Assembly: GCA_051294375.1 (NCBI GenBank)
Contig: CM119264.1
Span: 19,475,590 to 19,539,589 of the forward strand
Origin: Paraspadella gotoi
Lineage: Eukaryota > Chaetognatha
Direction of reading: 5' to 3'
DNA length: 64,000 bases
The position numbers were made by a program, and so were the translations under genes. Shown in pieces: positions 49,349-62,500 of this stretch (the stretch's first letter is position 1; each line of letters starts with the position of its first letter). The notes beneath the pieces are model-generated. The model was given only the letters and a program-made list of their open reading frames with translations, was not told the DNA's origin and ran no database searches.

Positions 49349-49352
<4 letters not shown>
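48594..49352. other. Non-coding stretch
   Basis: AT-rich to about 49080, then a balanced patch to 49345 that could be part of the upstream region of the gene starting at 49696. No exon recognised. Confidence 0.35.

Positions 49353-49412
<60 letters not shown>
49353..49412. repeat. (TC)n microsatellite
   Basis: Pure tract of about 29 units, lying about 280 bases upstream of the ATG at 49696. Confidence 0.95.
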
Positions 49413-49418
<6 letters not shown>

Positions 49419-49695
49419 TTTTCTTTCTCTTTCTTTTTCTCTCTAACTCTTTCTCTCTATCAATATCTCTACCATTTGTTTTCATTTTCGGATTTGATCT
49501 GTAGAGGCCAGCAGTATACAAAAGGCCAAAACCAAAAGACTAACGTTGAAATCGAAGTGTATTAAAATTTGTAACTTAACTAATCTAAAATAAAAGCTTA
49601 TCGAACAACGAAGGAAGGCAAACCAACTTTAATTCACTAAAGCGGGGTTATCGTATTAGCATCCGTAGCAAAGGTTTCGCAAGTAATTCGCTGAG

Positions 49696-51529
49696 ATGTG
49701 GCGACCGTCGGCGAACGGAGCGGGAGTCGTCGAGTATCGGGGAGAACAATTTTTAGAAAAAAACAAAAGACGTTCGCGGGAAAGCGAAACGAATGGCGCC
49801 GGAACGGAGAGAAGAAGACTGGCGAACGTCGTCGTCGGCGACTATAATAAAGGCAACATCAATAACAATCAGGGCGAAACTCGAGCGGACGAAAAGAAAG
49901 TGGAGATGCCGATCCTCGGACTGGCGGGTCTCTTGTGCTGTGCCATCGCTATCATCTTGTCTGCCGTCCTTTCTGGGTAAGAGACAGTTTACGTTGCACA
50001 GAGAAGAGCAGTCAATCTTTTTTTCTAAATTTGTATCGCTCTTTTTCAAATGAAATTTACTATAAGAATTTTTTTTAAAAATTGTATTGCCCAAATAAGT
50101 TTATAACACACCATTTCAGAATTTACTTATTAATTATATTTTCAAAAATGTTGCGTCAGATTTTGGTATCACTACACTTGGATATTGACGTCGATGTCGC
50201 TTATCGTGACCGTCGTCTCTATGACTCGGCAAGACAAATCCAGAATGCGCGCTCTCATCAAGTAAATAGCATCAATTTACACTTGGAGTATGTCGTCTGA
50301 ACTACGTTTTCCTATTTAATTATTTTCCTCTTATTCTTAACCAATAATCGTCCCTCCACCTAAACGCCTTGCTCTCCCTCCTATCAACATCCCATTCAAC
50401 CCTCTACATCACCTATAAGCGCGCTATCGCTCGTCCTCGGTCTGGTGAGTATACTTTGGTGCAGCGTAGAAATAGGAACCTGCATGCATTTCTGCGCCTG
50501 CCAGTTTTGGAGCGACAAAAAGATGATGTTCTACATGATGTTGAGGAAAGAGTTGCGTCACAACGGGAATACGGATTACGGCTCCTGTTGCTTCCCCATA
50601 TTTCCGCCCATTCCCGTCAAAGACAAGCGTGAGTTTAAGATGTTTTCTCAGTTATTACTGATATTGATTGGCACTTTGATTTGTTTTATTTCAATAAGAA
50701 TTTTATTTCATTTGGTACAACGTGGTGATTCAGTAAATGAATTTTAAGTGGGAAAAGAAAATTATAATCTTTTAAGATTGTCAGGTAAAGAATGAAGTCA
50801 TGCTTTAAATAATCAATAAGAATATATCTTCGAAATGTTAAGCATAATAAGATAAGACGCGGAGCCATGTCCCCCCCATAAAAAAATAATGAAAATCGCT
50901 AGTTTTTTATAGGTTTTTCTATAAACATATTCGTTACTTATCCATTTAATATTTCAGATACAAAAAATCTGACCGAATGCTATTCGAATCCCGTCACCTT
51001 GACACACTATGCAATATACGAAGGTGTGAGCGTGAAGAGTTGCGGGGACCTGTACGACATTCCGGACATTTGCAGCACAAGAGAATGGTTCGCTAAGAGA
51101 GACGAGTGGGCGCTCACAGGTAAATCGAGTTTAGTAAAAGCTTTGAGAGATGAATTTTGATAGATGCGTGAGAAATCGATTTCCAGAGACCATAATCGAT
51201 CAAAAAAACAAACAAAAAAATGACGGAACGTCAGCATTGGGGACTAAAATATAAAATATGTACTGAGTACATTGTACTCCATGTGTAACTATATTTTACA
51301 AGTTGTATGCTAAATAAACGTTACTTGCCAAAGGTTTAGCCTTGACTTTTGTTTGATCTTTCCTTCCGTGATGTGTTTACAAAGTTCACGCCTCATGGTC
51401 TCTCACTTTCTCCTCGCATCCAATAACGCCCCATTAACCCTCGCAGACAAATGGGCGTGGAAAGGAGCATCGCCTCTCTTCAGCGGAGGCGGCGGAAAAA
51501 AAGGCGGCGTCGGAAAAAAGAAAAACTAG
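49696..51529 (+). CDS. Uncharacterised three-pass membrane protein, 5 exons, 278 residues
   Basis: Exons are 49696-49976, 50160-50261, 50420-50628, 50958-51119 and 51447-51529. All have GT/AG junctions and the phases agree throughout (837 bases with the TAG). The ATG has an in-frame TAA 12 bases upstream. Residues 1-70 are polar and basic (KNKRRSRE). Membrane segments are predicted at about 73-92 (GLAGLLCCAIAIILSAVL), 98-115 (HYTWILTSMSLIVTVVSM) and 129-150 (ALSLVLGLVSILWCSVEIG). After them come a cysteine-rich stretch (CMHFCAC, SCCFPIFPPIP), a region with five cysteines and possible glycosylation at NLT, and a Gly/Lys-rich tail (GGGGKKGG, GKKKN). The pattern recalls claudin- or MARVEL-like small membrane proteins, but it lacks a recognisable signature and has three, not four, segments. 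I do not recognise the family. A polyadenylation signal follows about 100 bases after the stop. Confidence 0.75.
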
Positions 51530-51625
51530 AACAAAACTTAGAGCACATTGTGATGTAAAGAAATTGATACCAGTTTAATAACATGATTTTAGAAGGAGTG
51601 TACTTATCATGGAACGCAAAATAAT

Positions 51626-51631
51626 AATAAA
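51626..51631 (+). terminator. Polyadenylation signal AATAAA
   Basis: AATAAA about 97 bases after the stop codon of the membrane-protein gene, in sense. Its position is typical, but use is not proven. Confidence 0.45.
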
Positions 51632-51708
51632 GACGAAATCTCCTCAATACTCATGGCTAAATTAGATTTCCTAATAAACTATATATTACTATATTATATT
51701 ATATTACT

Positions 51709-51796
51709 GAGAAGACAGTAATAATTGTTATGAGTTAGTGACAGAATCGTTGATTATAAGCAGTCCCTGAGCTTCGGATCAGACTGTAACACAGAC
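51709..51796 (-). repeat. Repeat family A, short fragment
   Basis: It starts GAGAAGACAGTAATAATTG and ends shortly after the GCTTCGGATCAGACTGTAAC segment. Confidence 0.7.
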
Positions 51797-53091
51797 TGTT
51801 TTGAAGGTTGAAATATTTTCTGCTCTTGTCTAAGAAAGTGGTAAAGCTGGTGAGCAAACCAATCAGTAAAAAGAGAATATAGTGAAAGCTCGGCTACAAT
51901 TTCTTAAAAATTAAAGACGACGACTCAAAAAATAAATGAAACTAAAAACACAACTGAAGATTCGCAAAATCAGCGAAATGAAGTTTTTTTCTTTTCTATA
52001 TATCTTAGATTCAGAGACGGACGTGATGAGGGGCGAGAAATTTGATTCCCGCTCCATGGATCGAAATCTAAAACGCGAGAGGCTGTATATGAAAAATAAA
52101 TTAGCATAGAATCACTGTAATCAATTATGCAAGACGAGTTATATTAAAAAGTGAGGTTCCGTCATATTGTGACGAGGATAATTTGCGTAGTTAAAATTGT
52201 AGCTTGATGAAATCTAGAAAAAAAACTTGTTGCACAACGAAATTTCTCCTGTAAAAATTGTCAAAATTAAAAAAAAGATGTGAGATTAAAAAAATTTTAA
52301 GGAATAAAGATCGTAAAGGTCACAATAATCCTCGTTCTCGTAAAAGCTTTATCAAACAAGAATAAATTATCGAAACGTTCTTGACCTTATATAATTTTAA
52401 GTGCAGCTGTGTGCAAGCCCAAAACATGACACAACACAACACAAGTTTTCTTAATTTTTTATGAATAGTTAGCATAGAAATGCTTGGCATTTGTTTCCAT
52501 CTGTTTCCAGAAATGACATTTTTTCTTGCTTAAAATTCTACTTTTTTCTCGACCTTCGGGTCCTTTTTACTTCCATTTGGCCCTCCACTCCCCAGTTCAA
52601 GTTCCTTCCGAAAAGTGCTTCCGCTCGCCCGGAAAAAGTAATAATTATAATTATTAGTATTATTTCGACTTTCTCCCGCCATTAATTTATGCTCCTAACC
52701 AACAAAACTTTTATGCAAAATTCAACAATCATCTATTTTTCTGTGTTTAAACTTTTTTTTGTTCTTCCTGTGCTTCTCATCGATCGAAAAATGTGTGGGC
52801 GATTGTTTTTTTCTTTTCCTCTCGTGGATTTTTTTCTTCAGCTCCATCTACTGTAGATCTCTGGCTTCATCCTTTTTCATTGCAATGTTATCTTCGCTTA
52901 TTTTCTCAAACATTTTTATATCTTCTCCCCGATTTAGATTCATATACATATTTTTTTATTTTATAGAAATTTAAATACTATTTGTTAGTTAATCTTTTGC
53001 TGAATTGTTTATTTTAAATGCTGCGTAATGCGTAACGATTTTTAATACGCTGCTTTCATCCTTCCACCTCCGCGAGATCGTGATGAAGGAA

Positions 53092-53093
<2 letters not shown>
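51797..53093. other. Non-coding stretch between the two genes
   Basis: AT-rich. No exon or recognised repeat. Confidence 0.45.
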
Positions 53094-53181
<88 letters not shown>

Positions 53182-53199
53182 CATCTCCAGAAAATTCGT

Positions 53200-53274
<75 letters not shown>

Positions 53275-53299
53275 GAAACATCTCCAGAAAATTCGTGAG
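53094..53299. repeat. Two (GA)n tracts with a repeated 25-base unit
   Basis: GA tracts at about 53094-53177 and 53199-53275 are each followed by the same segment, GAAACATCTCCAGAAAATTC then GTGAGA. The whole block (GA tract plus tail) is thus duplicated in tandem. Confidence 0.9.
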
Positions 53300-54294
<995 letters not shown>

Positions 54295-54297
<3 letters not shown>

Positions 54298-55080
54298 GTG
54301 GGTTTTCGCATAGTCTGCCTCATCGGATCACGTCAGCTGGATAATTTTTGGTTATATTCATAGGTTTTCTGGAGAAACATCAAAAGAGGCTACGATTCCC
54401 AACCAAGAAGGTAAAAACGAATGGTGAGCGTTTAGATTTTTTTTATCTATCTAATTATTTTCTTAATGGATAAACGTCGCAAAAAAGAACAAAAAGGCAA
54501 TTAAAAACAAACCAAAACCTTGTATTTTAATTTTCTTTACATACGCCATTTTTGTTAAAAAACTTAATTTTTTTTCGGAAAACTTTTATTGCCCAGGACA
54601 TTACACTTTGCTGCTGCTCCGATACAGCCTCAACAGGTAAAAGCACTTGTCAATATGGTTAAGTACTTAGCAATAAAGATGCGTCATGTCGGTCCATATT
54701 TAGTACTTTTTTACTCTCGCAATTGTACCGGGTAGTGAATCAAAACTTGGAATAGATTTCAATGGCAAAAAATTATTGAACTTCATTTTATAATACATCA
54801 AAATAATCACTGATGTTTTCTCACTCTGATAGAGGTTTTATTTTTTTCATACACGGTACCGAGAAGAATGCAACGTTGGTTGAATTTTCTTAAAACCACT
54901 CCTAAAATATGTTAACATTCCCTAGTAGTATGTTATATAATTAAGAAGGTTATCAAGAATAGGAAACTAGTATTCTTGGTCGGGAAACCGTGCACTAAAG
55001 CCCAGTCGATTAGAGCCATATATCGCATTGCATTAATAGTTAGAACAAGGTCTGGTTAAGTACGTATCTTCAATTCAATT
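54295..55080. other. Non-coding stretch
   Basis: AT-rich. No gene or repeat recognised. Confidence 0.45.
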
Positions 55081-55920
55081 TTTAGTCGGATCTGCTGATA
55101 ATAATAATAATAATAATAATTCACTTTGTCGGTCCGTCGGTCCGCCCCCTCAATATTGTTGGGCACACACTAATATCATATCAGAACATCGAATTATGAT
55201 AAATTATGCAAAAAAAATTATGTCCGTCTGACTGTCTGTCTGTCTGTCTGTCCTTCCGTCCGTCCGTCCGTCAGTCCGTACCACTTTAGCAAAAAACACC
55301 AATTACTCGTGATTGGATGGATGGATTTGAATAAAATTTTGTGTGTGAGTAGGGAAGTGTGTGATTGAGTTGGATATGAAGTTTCGATGGAATCGTCCGA
55401 GTGGAAATGAGTTTAAATGGAAAAAACAAAAAAATATATTTCATTATTTGAACACCTATTGCTCATGAGTGGATGGGGCGATTGACCTTGAATTTTGTAT
55501 GTGGGTAAAAAAGTGTGTGATTAAGCTGGAAATCAAGTTTCGATGGAATCGTCTGAGTAAAAATGAGTTTAATTGAAAAAAACAAAAAACCTGTTTCACT
55601 AATATTAATTTAAATGTAAATGCAGGATGTATTAATTAATCAAATAATCAATCAATTAGTCAATTAATTAATCCATAATTAATTAATAAGTCAATCGTTA
55701 TCGGCATTATTCTCATCGTCATTGCTTTTGTCGTGGTTAGTGACGAAAAGACCTAAAAACAAACATTTGGGATCAAATTAATTAATTAATTGCCTAATTA
55801 AATAATTAATTAATTTATTGCCTAATTAATAAATAAATTCACTTGAATAATATAATTATTAATTAATTAATTACCGATAATGATCGTGAGCAGATCAGAC
55901 ATTGTTTGCTCAAACTTGTT
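55081..55920 (+). repeat. Interspersed element family C, copy 2
   Basis: It starts TTTTTAGTCGGATCTGCTGA with (ATA)n expansion in the terminal hairpin loop, and ends GCAGATCAGACATTGTTTGC, TCAAACTTGTT. Inside are GTCC/GTCT runs, GAAGTTTCGATGGAATCGTC and long AATTAATTAA blocks. Orientation is opposite to copy 1; it is about 840 bases, so internally shorter. Confidence 0.78.
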
Positions 55921-56757
55921 TTATTTATATTTATACGTCATAAAGTAAAAAAAAGAATAAGTGATACGGATTTTATAAGTTTTGAATCCCTACCCAGTAC
56001 ATTGTACATAGTTGAAAAGTTTCAATGGTTTTAGTTTTGTAATTTAAATTTATTACGGAAAGTACAAACTTTTTTGTCGGAGTCAAAAATATATATAATA
56101 AATAAATTAAAGAATTAAAGTCAATTGATGATTCTACGAAAAAGAATATTCTCAAAACCAATTTCACGGATTTCAAATGGGAGTGAAATCAAAAGATCAA
56201 TTACAGTTGGTAAATCCTTAGTTATAGCGAGTTCAGATTTTGCACCCTGGTAAAAAAGTCGCTGATGTTTCTTCTTTTTCAACTCCAATACTTCAGCTTG
56301 CCTAGTTTTTTAGTGATGCCATGGTGTAATTTTAAAAAAGGGAATAGTTGAATTTGAAGAGAACCTTGGTGTGAAAAGATATATTTCTATAAAAAAAAAA
56401 GGAAAAAAAAAATAGACATAGGAGTGTCTGGGCAATCAAATTGTCAAGAAGGTTTTCACAACTTCAATGAAAATTTTTTTTCATTTTATAGTTATAAAAA
56501 TTTTAATATTAAAAAAGTTAAGAAAAGAGCAATCATCTGGCAAAAGATAAACGAATAAACGAATAAACGAATTATTTTCCAAGCTTGTTAGACATTAAAC
56601 TAATATATGTAAAGAAATTTAAAATATTTGGCCCAATTTTTTTCACGATGAGTTTAAAATTAAAGTCTCAAATGGGAGAAGGAAAAAGTTCCAAAAAATC
56701 GTTTGCAAGACAACTATGGTGTACGTAATGTATTCTCAATTTGTTATATATATTTGT
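55921..56757. other. Upstream region of the Ig gene
   Basis: AT-rich, with no clear promoter motif or exon. Confidence 0.35.
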
Positions 56758-56880
56758 TATGTTATTATCTTGGAAGAGTGATGGAGGCCTTAAACCACCA
56801 AAGCCTGTCCAAAGTCAGGGACAAGATAGCTTATTTATTAAATGGATGGATAATTTTTATATTGGTTGTACCAATTTCAT
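56758..56880 (+). repeat. Repeat family E, copy 5
   Basis: It holds TTATCTTGGAAGAGTGATGG, the CCACCAAAGCCTGTCCAAAG core and the ACCAATTTCAT end. It lies about 200 bases upstream of the Ig-gene start codon. Confidence 0.8.
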
Positions 56881-57077
56881 AGGAACGTTGGGGAATTTTT
56901 TAACTCATGAAAAGATCAAATATCAGTCATAGTCAGTCAGTTAAGAGTAATAACAACTCGTTTCATTTCACTCTTATTTGAAATCCGTGTATATTCAACA
57001 TGAAAAAATTCGCAATCTGTAAACGCCTTCATTTCCTAGATTGCATCGCGAAAATGAGTGGTATATAGCGTACAGTC

Positions 57078-58915
57078 ATGACGTCGGCTTCCCCCAAGGG
57101 GGAAATGACAAGTGCAACAGCCCCCGGACTAAAGTTCGGCGTGGTAAGACATGGACCAATGAACCTATGAAGATAACTAAAATCACAATTCTTTTTTTTT
57201 CTCTATGTCCTATTTGCTTTTTCTCACAGGCCCCCATGAATGCCGCTCATGGGGTCGTTGCCACCATCAAAACCGGAACTGATGCTCACCATGGGGTCCC
57301 CCAGCCCCTGGAGGCTCAGATTGTGAATATTTCTTCCCTCTCGTTTGATGTGCCGCTTGAAAATGCATGTGTTAATGAAGGATCAAAGTAAGTAAAGCGT
57401 GACGTAAGAATCGTGATTTTAATTTTACGTTACATGTAAAGATACAAATCTAGTTTTTTGTTTTGTTTTGTTCTATCAGACATACTCTGCAATGCCGCGT
57501 TCGTGTAAACCATAAAATGCCAAAAATTGAATGGTATAAGGATGGTCTCATTATTAATAACCCTGACTACAAAATAAACCAATCTCCTGATGGAACGTGT
57601 TCTCTTACGATTGAAGAAACTATGATCGACGACTCTGCCAAGTCAGTCAAATTGTAGTTATCCTGGGGCCCTACTATATTTTAACCGTTTAAAAAATTAT
57701 CCATATATATTCTTATCAGGTACACCTGTCGAGCAACTTTTGCTCCGGGTGGCGAGGCCGAAACCTCCGCAATGTTAGTGGTCAGCGGTGAGTACTTTCT
57801 TTGTACGAATACGTTATTTCTCAATTTATTTTCGTGATGTCATTTTCTCACTATCTTTTCAGATCCACGTAATCCTGCCACAATTATTTCGCCAATGATT
57901 AAAGAAAATAAGTCTGCCAATGCACAGGTAAGAAATCGTGAGTTAACATTGTGGATAAGGCGCTGAGTGGGCTGAAGAGTGCTATCCGCAACTTCTTTAA
58001 CCCCTCTAGCAGCCATGGAACGAGTCCTGGGCTTGGAACCAGGCTTGAGGGTTTTCTAGGCCCCCAAGGCGGTTTACGGCCGTCCTTACGCTTCCCTCAG
58101 TTTAAGGACCCGGTTGGGAATGAACCCGGTACCTAGTGGACTTGAGCTGATGGCTTTACTCAATGAGCCACCGGGTCACAAATGATGGTGTCATGCTTAA
58201 AGGCGGGGATTTCAATTTTTTATATTTACAGACTACCGAAATGACAAATGACAATATTCAAATGAAAGAAACGGCTTCCACAGCCTCTGAAATGAAGGAA
58301 GAAGATTCCCCGAATTCTAAGTCAGTTTCACTAAAGAAAAGCGACCAAGCGACTTCAAAAAAGGTTAGCCTTCTCAGTTCTCATTTCTGATACGGTTCCC
58401 GAAGAGTTTTGACTTGAAGTTTGTGAAGGGGGGCGTGGCCACTGGGTTCTCCTGTGAGAAGGGTAATTTTTATGGAGCCTCTTTTCTTGCTTATTTTTAG
58501 GTGGTTCTATTGGACAATGGAACCACGTTGCAGACTTCCATATCTTCTTCCAATTTTGAGTCAACGTCTTCATCTAACGTGATGAACGGACCAATTTCCC
58601 TTGCAGGTAGGACTTCATCGCGGTCACGTCAATCTGCATATCATTGGTCTTACTCATTTTTTTATCTTATCTGTATCGTTGCGTCCACAATCGCACCCAT
58701 TTCTTTTCGTTAGGCCCAATGCCGCAACATGGTATACCTGCCGAGCACTTGCTTCCAAATTTCGAAAACATGGCATCAGCGATGCAGAAAACCGCGATGT
58801 CAATGCAGTCTCAGTTGCAAGCCCAAGTACAAGCTCAAATGCAGTCACAGATGAACGCGATGCAGAGCAACGTTTCATCATCTTCACCGCAGGCTCGTCC
58901 CGAAAAGGACTTCCC
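57078..58915 (+). CDS. Muscle-type Ig-domain protein (titin/palladin/zormin-like), N-terminal exons 1-8
   Basis: Exons: 57078-57143, 57230-57387, 57480-57641, 57720-57787, 57863-57927, 58232-58363, 58501-58606 and 58714-58915. All phases agree. The ATG at 57078 is preceded in frame by TAG and begins MTSASPKGEMTSATAPG. One I-set Ig domain spans about residues 60-150: LQC (Cys80), KIEWYKDG (Trp93), CSLTIEE, DDSAKYTCRA (Cys132). A polar linker follows (TASTASEMKEEDSPNSK), then a Gln/Met-rich segment (MQSQLQAQVQAQMQSQMNAM, about 277-310) like those in invertebrate Z-disc and titin-related proteins. No signal peptide is seen, so I infer a cytoplasmic, sarcomeric or actin-associated protein. The last donor (CC followed by GTAAAA) lies inside a frame that otherwise ends at TAA (58917-58919). 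The gene therefore either continues by way of the microexon or ends here as a 320-residue form. Confidence 0.8.
57951..58208 (-). repeat. SINE family B copy 2, filling an intron
   Basis: A tRNA-derived element antisense to the Ig gene. On the minus strand it shows GACCCGGTGGCTCATTGAG (box A-like) and GGTACCGGGTTCATTCCC (box B-like). It occupies 258 of the 304 bases of the intron 57928-58231, leaving about 23 bases on each side. Confidence 0.8.
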
Positions 58916-58958
58916 GTAAAACGGGAAATATTTGTTAGATTGTTTTAGCCGACAGTTA

Positions 58959-58964
58959 AATAAA
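58959..58964 (+). terminator. Possible intronic polyadenylation signal AATAAA
   Basis: It lies 40 bases after the in-frame TAA that follows exon 8. If used, it would give a short isoform with a single Ig domain. Confidence 0.35.
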
Positions 58965-59111
58965 TTTTTAATGAAAGTGCCAAAATTACTTGCTTCACTA
59001 TTTTATCTTTTTAAATTTTATAATATTAGTTTTAAAATTGTCATATTTTTATAATATTTTTGTTAATATTTTTTAAATTTTCTGTTTGTTTTTTTTCTGT
59101 TCTATTTTTTA

Positions 59112-59185
59112 TTTCTGGGATGGGGATGTTAGTGTGTTGCCTTCTGGAAATAGAGGGAGCATCTGTACAACACAAGATTAAAATA
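59112..59185 (+). repeat. Short interspersed repeat family F, copy 2
   Basis: Reverse complement of 12815-12892: CTTCTGGAAATAGAGGGAGC then ATCTGTACAACACAAGATTA. It lies in the intron just upstream of the proposed microexon. Confidence 0.7.
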
Positions 59186-59237
59186 CTTTCTTGCAATGTC
59201 ATTAATGAGATTATTAATGAGATCTTAAAAAATCTAG

Positions 59238-59253
59238 GAGGCTGATGTCACAG
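59238..59253 (+). CDS. Proposed 16-base microexon of the Ig gene
   Basis: CTAG precedes and GTAATA follows the 16 bases GAGGCTGATGTCACAG. Exon 8 ends two bases into a codon and the next clear exon (59521) opens in phase 0 with ATG ATG TCG. A direct join would give CCA TGA, a stop. Adding these 16 bases gives P-R-L-M-S-Q and restores the frame exactly. The acceptor lacks a good pyrimidine tract, so this is an inference from phase. Confidence 0.4.
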
Positions 59254-59520
59254 GTAATACAAATTTACTAGTAAATAAAAACGAAGAAATTTTTTTAGGT
59301 TTTACATTAGAGACCAATTTTTCACATGATTTCGTATTTTTAATTTTTTTAATTCTATTTTCAATGGAGGTGTTGCTCAAATGAGGACATCGACATTGTC
59401 GACCCGACGATGTCCTTATTCGAATCCCACATGTATTAAAAACAAAATATTATAAAATGTGGACCAAGTCATGTTAAAAGAAACATCCTAATTCGTTCGT
59501 CAATAAATTTAATCTTCCAG

Positions 59521-62500
59521 ATGATGTCGTCCGCTTCTTCGCAAAAGATTATTGAAAAGACACAAAATCAATTCGCCGGCCAAATGAATATGGCGCCGAA
59601 AGCCATTACGCAGCAATCTGTTATTAACAAAGAATTGACACAAAAACTTCGACTTGCCACGCCAGTCCCAAATGGTTCGTAGAAACATATAGAGCATGCC
59701 CGTAAAAAATAAAAAATAAAAATATATTTATGAAATTAGTACAACCGAGACAAAAACAGTATTACAATAAAAACAATATTTAACAGTTATGAGGATCACT
59801 TTAAGCTACACAGTAGTTAACAATACAAATAAATACTTTTCTGAAAATAATTCTTTCCCAGGATCATCCATCAACATAATGTTTTAAATTGTTTCTAATT
59901 TTAGCGGAAGTTGTGGCTCCCGATTTCGTGAAGAAAATAGAAAATAGCGAGGCTTCCGTCGGTTCATCCGTCACTTTCGAAGCCGAAGTCAGTGGATCAC
60001 CACAGCCTACTATTACCTGGTGAGGTGGTCGGTGGGATGAGGAACGGTCACTAGAAGATAATATAGATAAACTGGATATGAAGTTTCGATGGAATCGTCC
60101 GAGTGGAAATGATTTTAAATGGAAAAAACAAAAAAAATCTATTTCATTATTTGAATACCAATTGCTCATGAGTGGATGGGGCGATTGACCTGAAATTTTG
60201 TATGTGGGTAGGAAAGTGTGTGATTAAGTTGTAAATCAAGTTTTGATGGAATGAGTTTAAAGGAAAAAACAAAAAACCTGTTCCCTAATTTATTATGCTT
60301 CTTTTTCTTTTTATAGTAAATGTAAATACAAGATGTACTAATTAATCAAATAATTTTTCAGTTAATTAATCAATTAGTCAATTAATTAATCAATAATTAA
60401 TTAATCAATCAATCAAGTCAATCGTTATCGGCATTATTCTCATCGTCGTCATTGCTTTTGACGTTTTTAGTGACAAAAAGACCTAAAAACAAACATTTCG
60501 GATCAAATTAATTAATTGATTGGCTAAATAATTAATTAACTTGAATTATTAATTATTAATTAATTAATTACAGATAATGAACGTGGGCAGATCCGACATT
60601 GTTTGCTCAAACTTGTTAATTGTATTTTCTGAACTTTTTTTTCGTAATAAATACTAAAATACTATCTAGTAAAAAAGTATATCACATAATTCATTTATTA
60701 AAAAAAAATATTTAAAATATGGGTAAAACATTCTCAATATTTTGTATGCTCTTCTTTGGCATTGATTACTGCCTACATTCATCTAGGCATGCTCTCATAC
60801 AGCAAATTGAGGTATAACAGTAAAATATTTTTCTACATCTTATTGTCTACTTATCCTTTTAAGCCCTGATATTTATGTTGCGCATCTTTCCCTCTTTTCT
60901 GATAGCTAAAATAGCACTTTTTTGAACCCAAAACAGGTGCAAGGCCTTTAGCATTACCAAATTACCAAAAATAAAAGAAAATTAAATATGATTTTTTTTC
61001 AACATTTTTCATTTGAAATAACAATATTTTTTTGCCTGTAACTTCTAAACGATTTGACCTACAAAAAATAAAAGGAAGTTACTGAAAGGAAATTCAATAT
61101 AGATTTGAAATATTTTGATTTTTTTTAAATCAAACACGTTTTCGAGTAGATATCCTTTATTAGAAATGTGATATATTTTTTCCTAGATAGTAACTACAAA
61201 CATGTAAGGAACATACAAACAGAAAAGGAGACAAATCAAGACGTGACTCAAAAGACAGTTTCATCGTTTATCACGTCTTGACTTATATCTAGAATTTAAG
61301 CGATGAATGATGAGACGAAGATCGGAGGGATGGAAAAAAGCCAAAAACAATTATTTTTTAAAAATATCAAATAAAATAATAAAACCATTCCAGGCTAAAA
61401 GAGAATCGCCCAATCGACGACTCACCAACTCGAAAAATATCGTGCGATACACAACGGTGCAAACTCACCATCCCTCTGGTTACTGAGAACGACAAGGGAA
61501 GGTTCATGTGTAAAGCTACAAACATTGGGGGTAAGTTAAAACGGGCGAAAAGAAGGGAGATGTGAATAAGTTGCTGAGGTTTTAGACAATTTATATCTCG
61601 ATGAACATCTTTTGTGCTAACTACCGATTTTTAGTTATTAGCGTAAAAATTTTAAACAGAAATATTCTATTATTTTAAAATCAGTTTAGAAATGAAATGA
61701 AGCAGAAACATGTCTGTTTTACAATAAAATAAAATCGTTGTCAAAACTAAACTCAAACTGTCTCTAATCGTCCCAAACAACGAAAAGAAAGGATTTATAT
61801 CTCAAAATCAGTTTAGAAAAATTCGGGAAAAAAAATTTTACTTTTTCTAATATTTTAAAGCCTTTATATATATTTCTAAACTTTATTATCAAGGCGAAGC
61901 CGTCTCCTCGGCAGTTCTTAACGTGGTCGCGTCTCAAAGCGGATTGGAGGAAGCTCCTAAAGGTATGAATATGAGAAAGAGAAAAGAAAAGAAAAAGAAA
62001 TCAAATAAAAAACATGAGAAAAAAAGAAAAAGAAAAATACGATATAACAAAAAACCGTCCATTGACGACAACCCTTGTCCTGCCAGTTATGGAAGTTCCT
62101 CCCGCCCATCTAAAATCAACGGCTGGGGAGCCCATCGTAATCTCCTGCCGATTCGCGGGATTCCCACCTTTCGAAATCACTTGGCTCAAGAATAACGTTC
62201 TCATTAACGACTCACCGACAGAGAAGGTTTTATTTGAATACTTATTACTTGGTTTTGTTTTGAACTTATGTGATTTTTAAATTTAAAATTGGTTCGCGAA
62301 TATGCTCGTCACAATACAATTTGATTATAAACCTACTGTATTTTTAAGTTGATAACGTTATTATTTATACTAAGTTTGGTTTATTTTGTATGTCTAATTA
62401 CTTATTGTTTTTATTGAAAGATCACCATCGAACTGAACTTCACCTCGCTCGAATTACCGGCGCCGAAACCGGCGGACACCGGGATCTACACTTGCGTCTT

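Noticed and set aside
57041-57229. Frame reading HRENEWYIAYSHDVG over the first Ig-gene exon
   Set aside because: It cannot be joined in phase to the next exon. The overlapping frame from ATG 57078 joins exactly at GTG/GCC and has an upstream stop.
59367-59435. tRNA-like hairpin with TTCGAATCC near 59430
   Set aside because: The stem AGGACATCG/CGATGTCCT is real, but the region cannot form a T-stem around the box B-like sequence or a tRNA acceptor stem.
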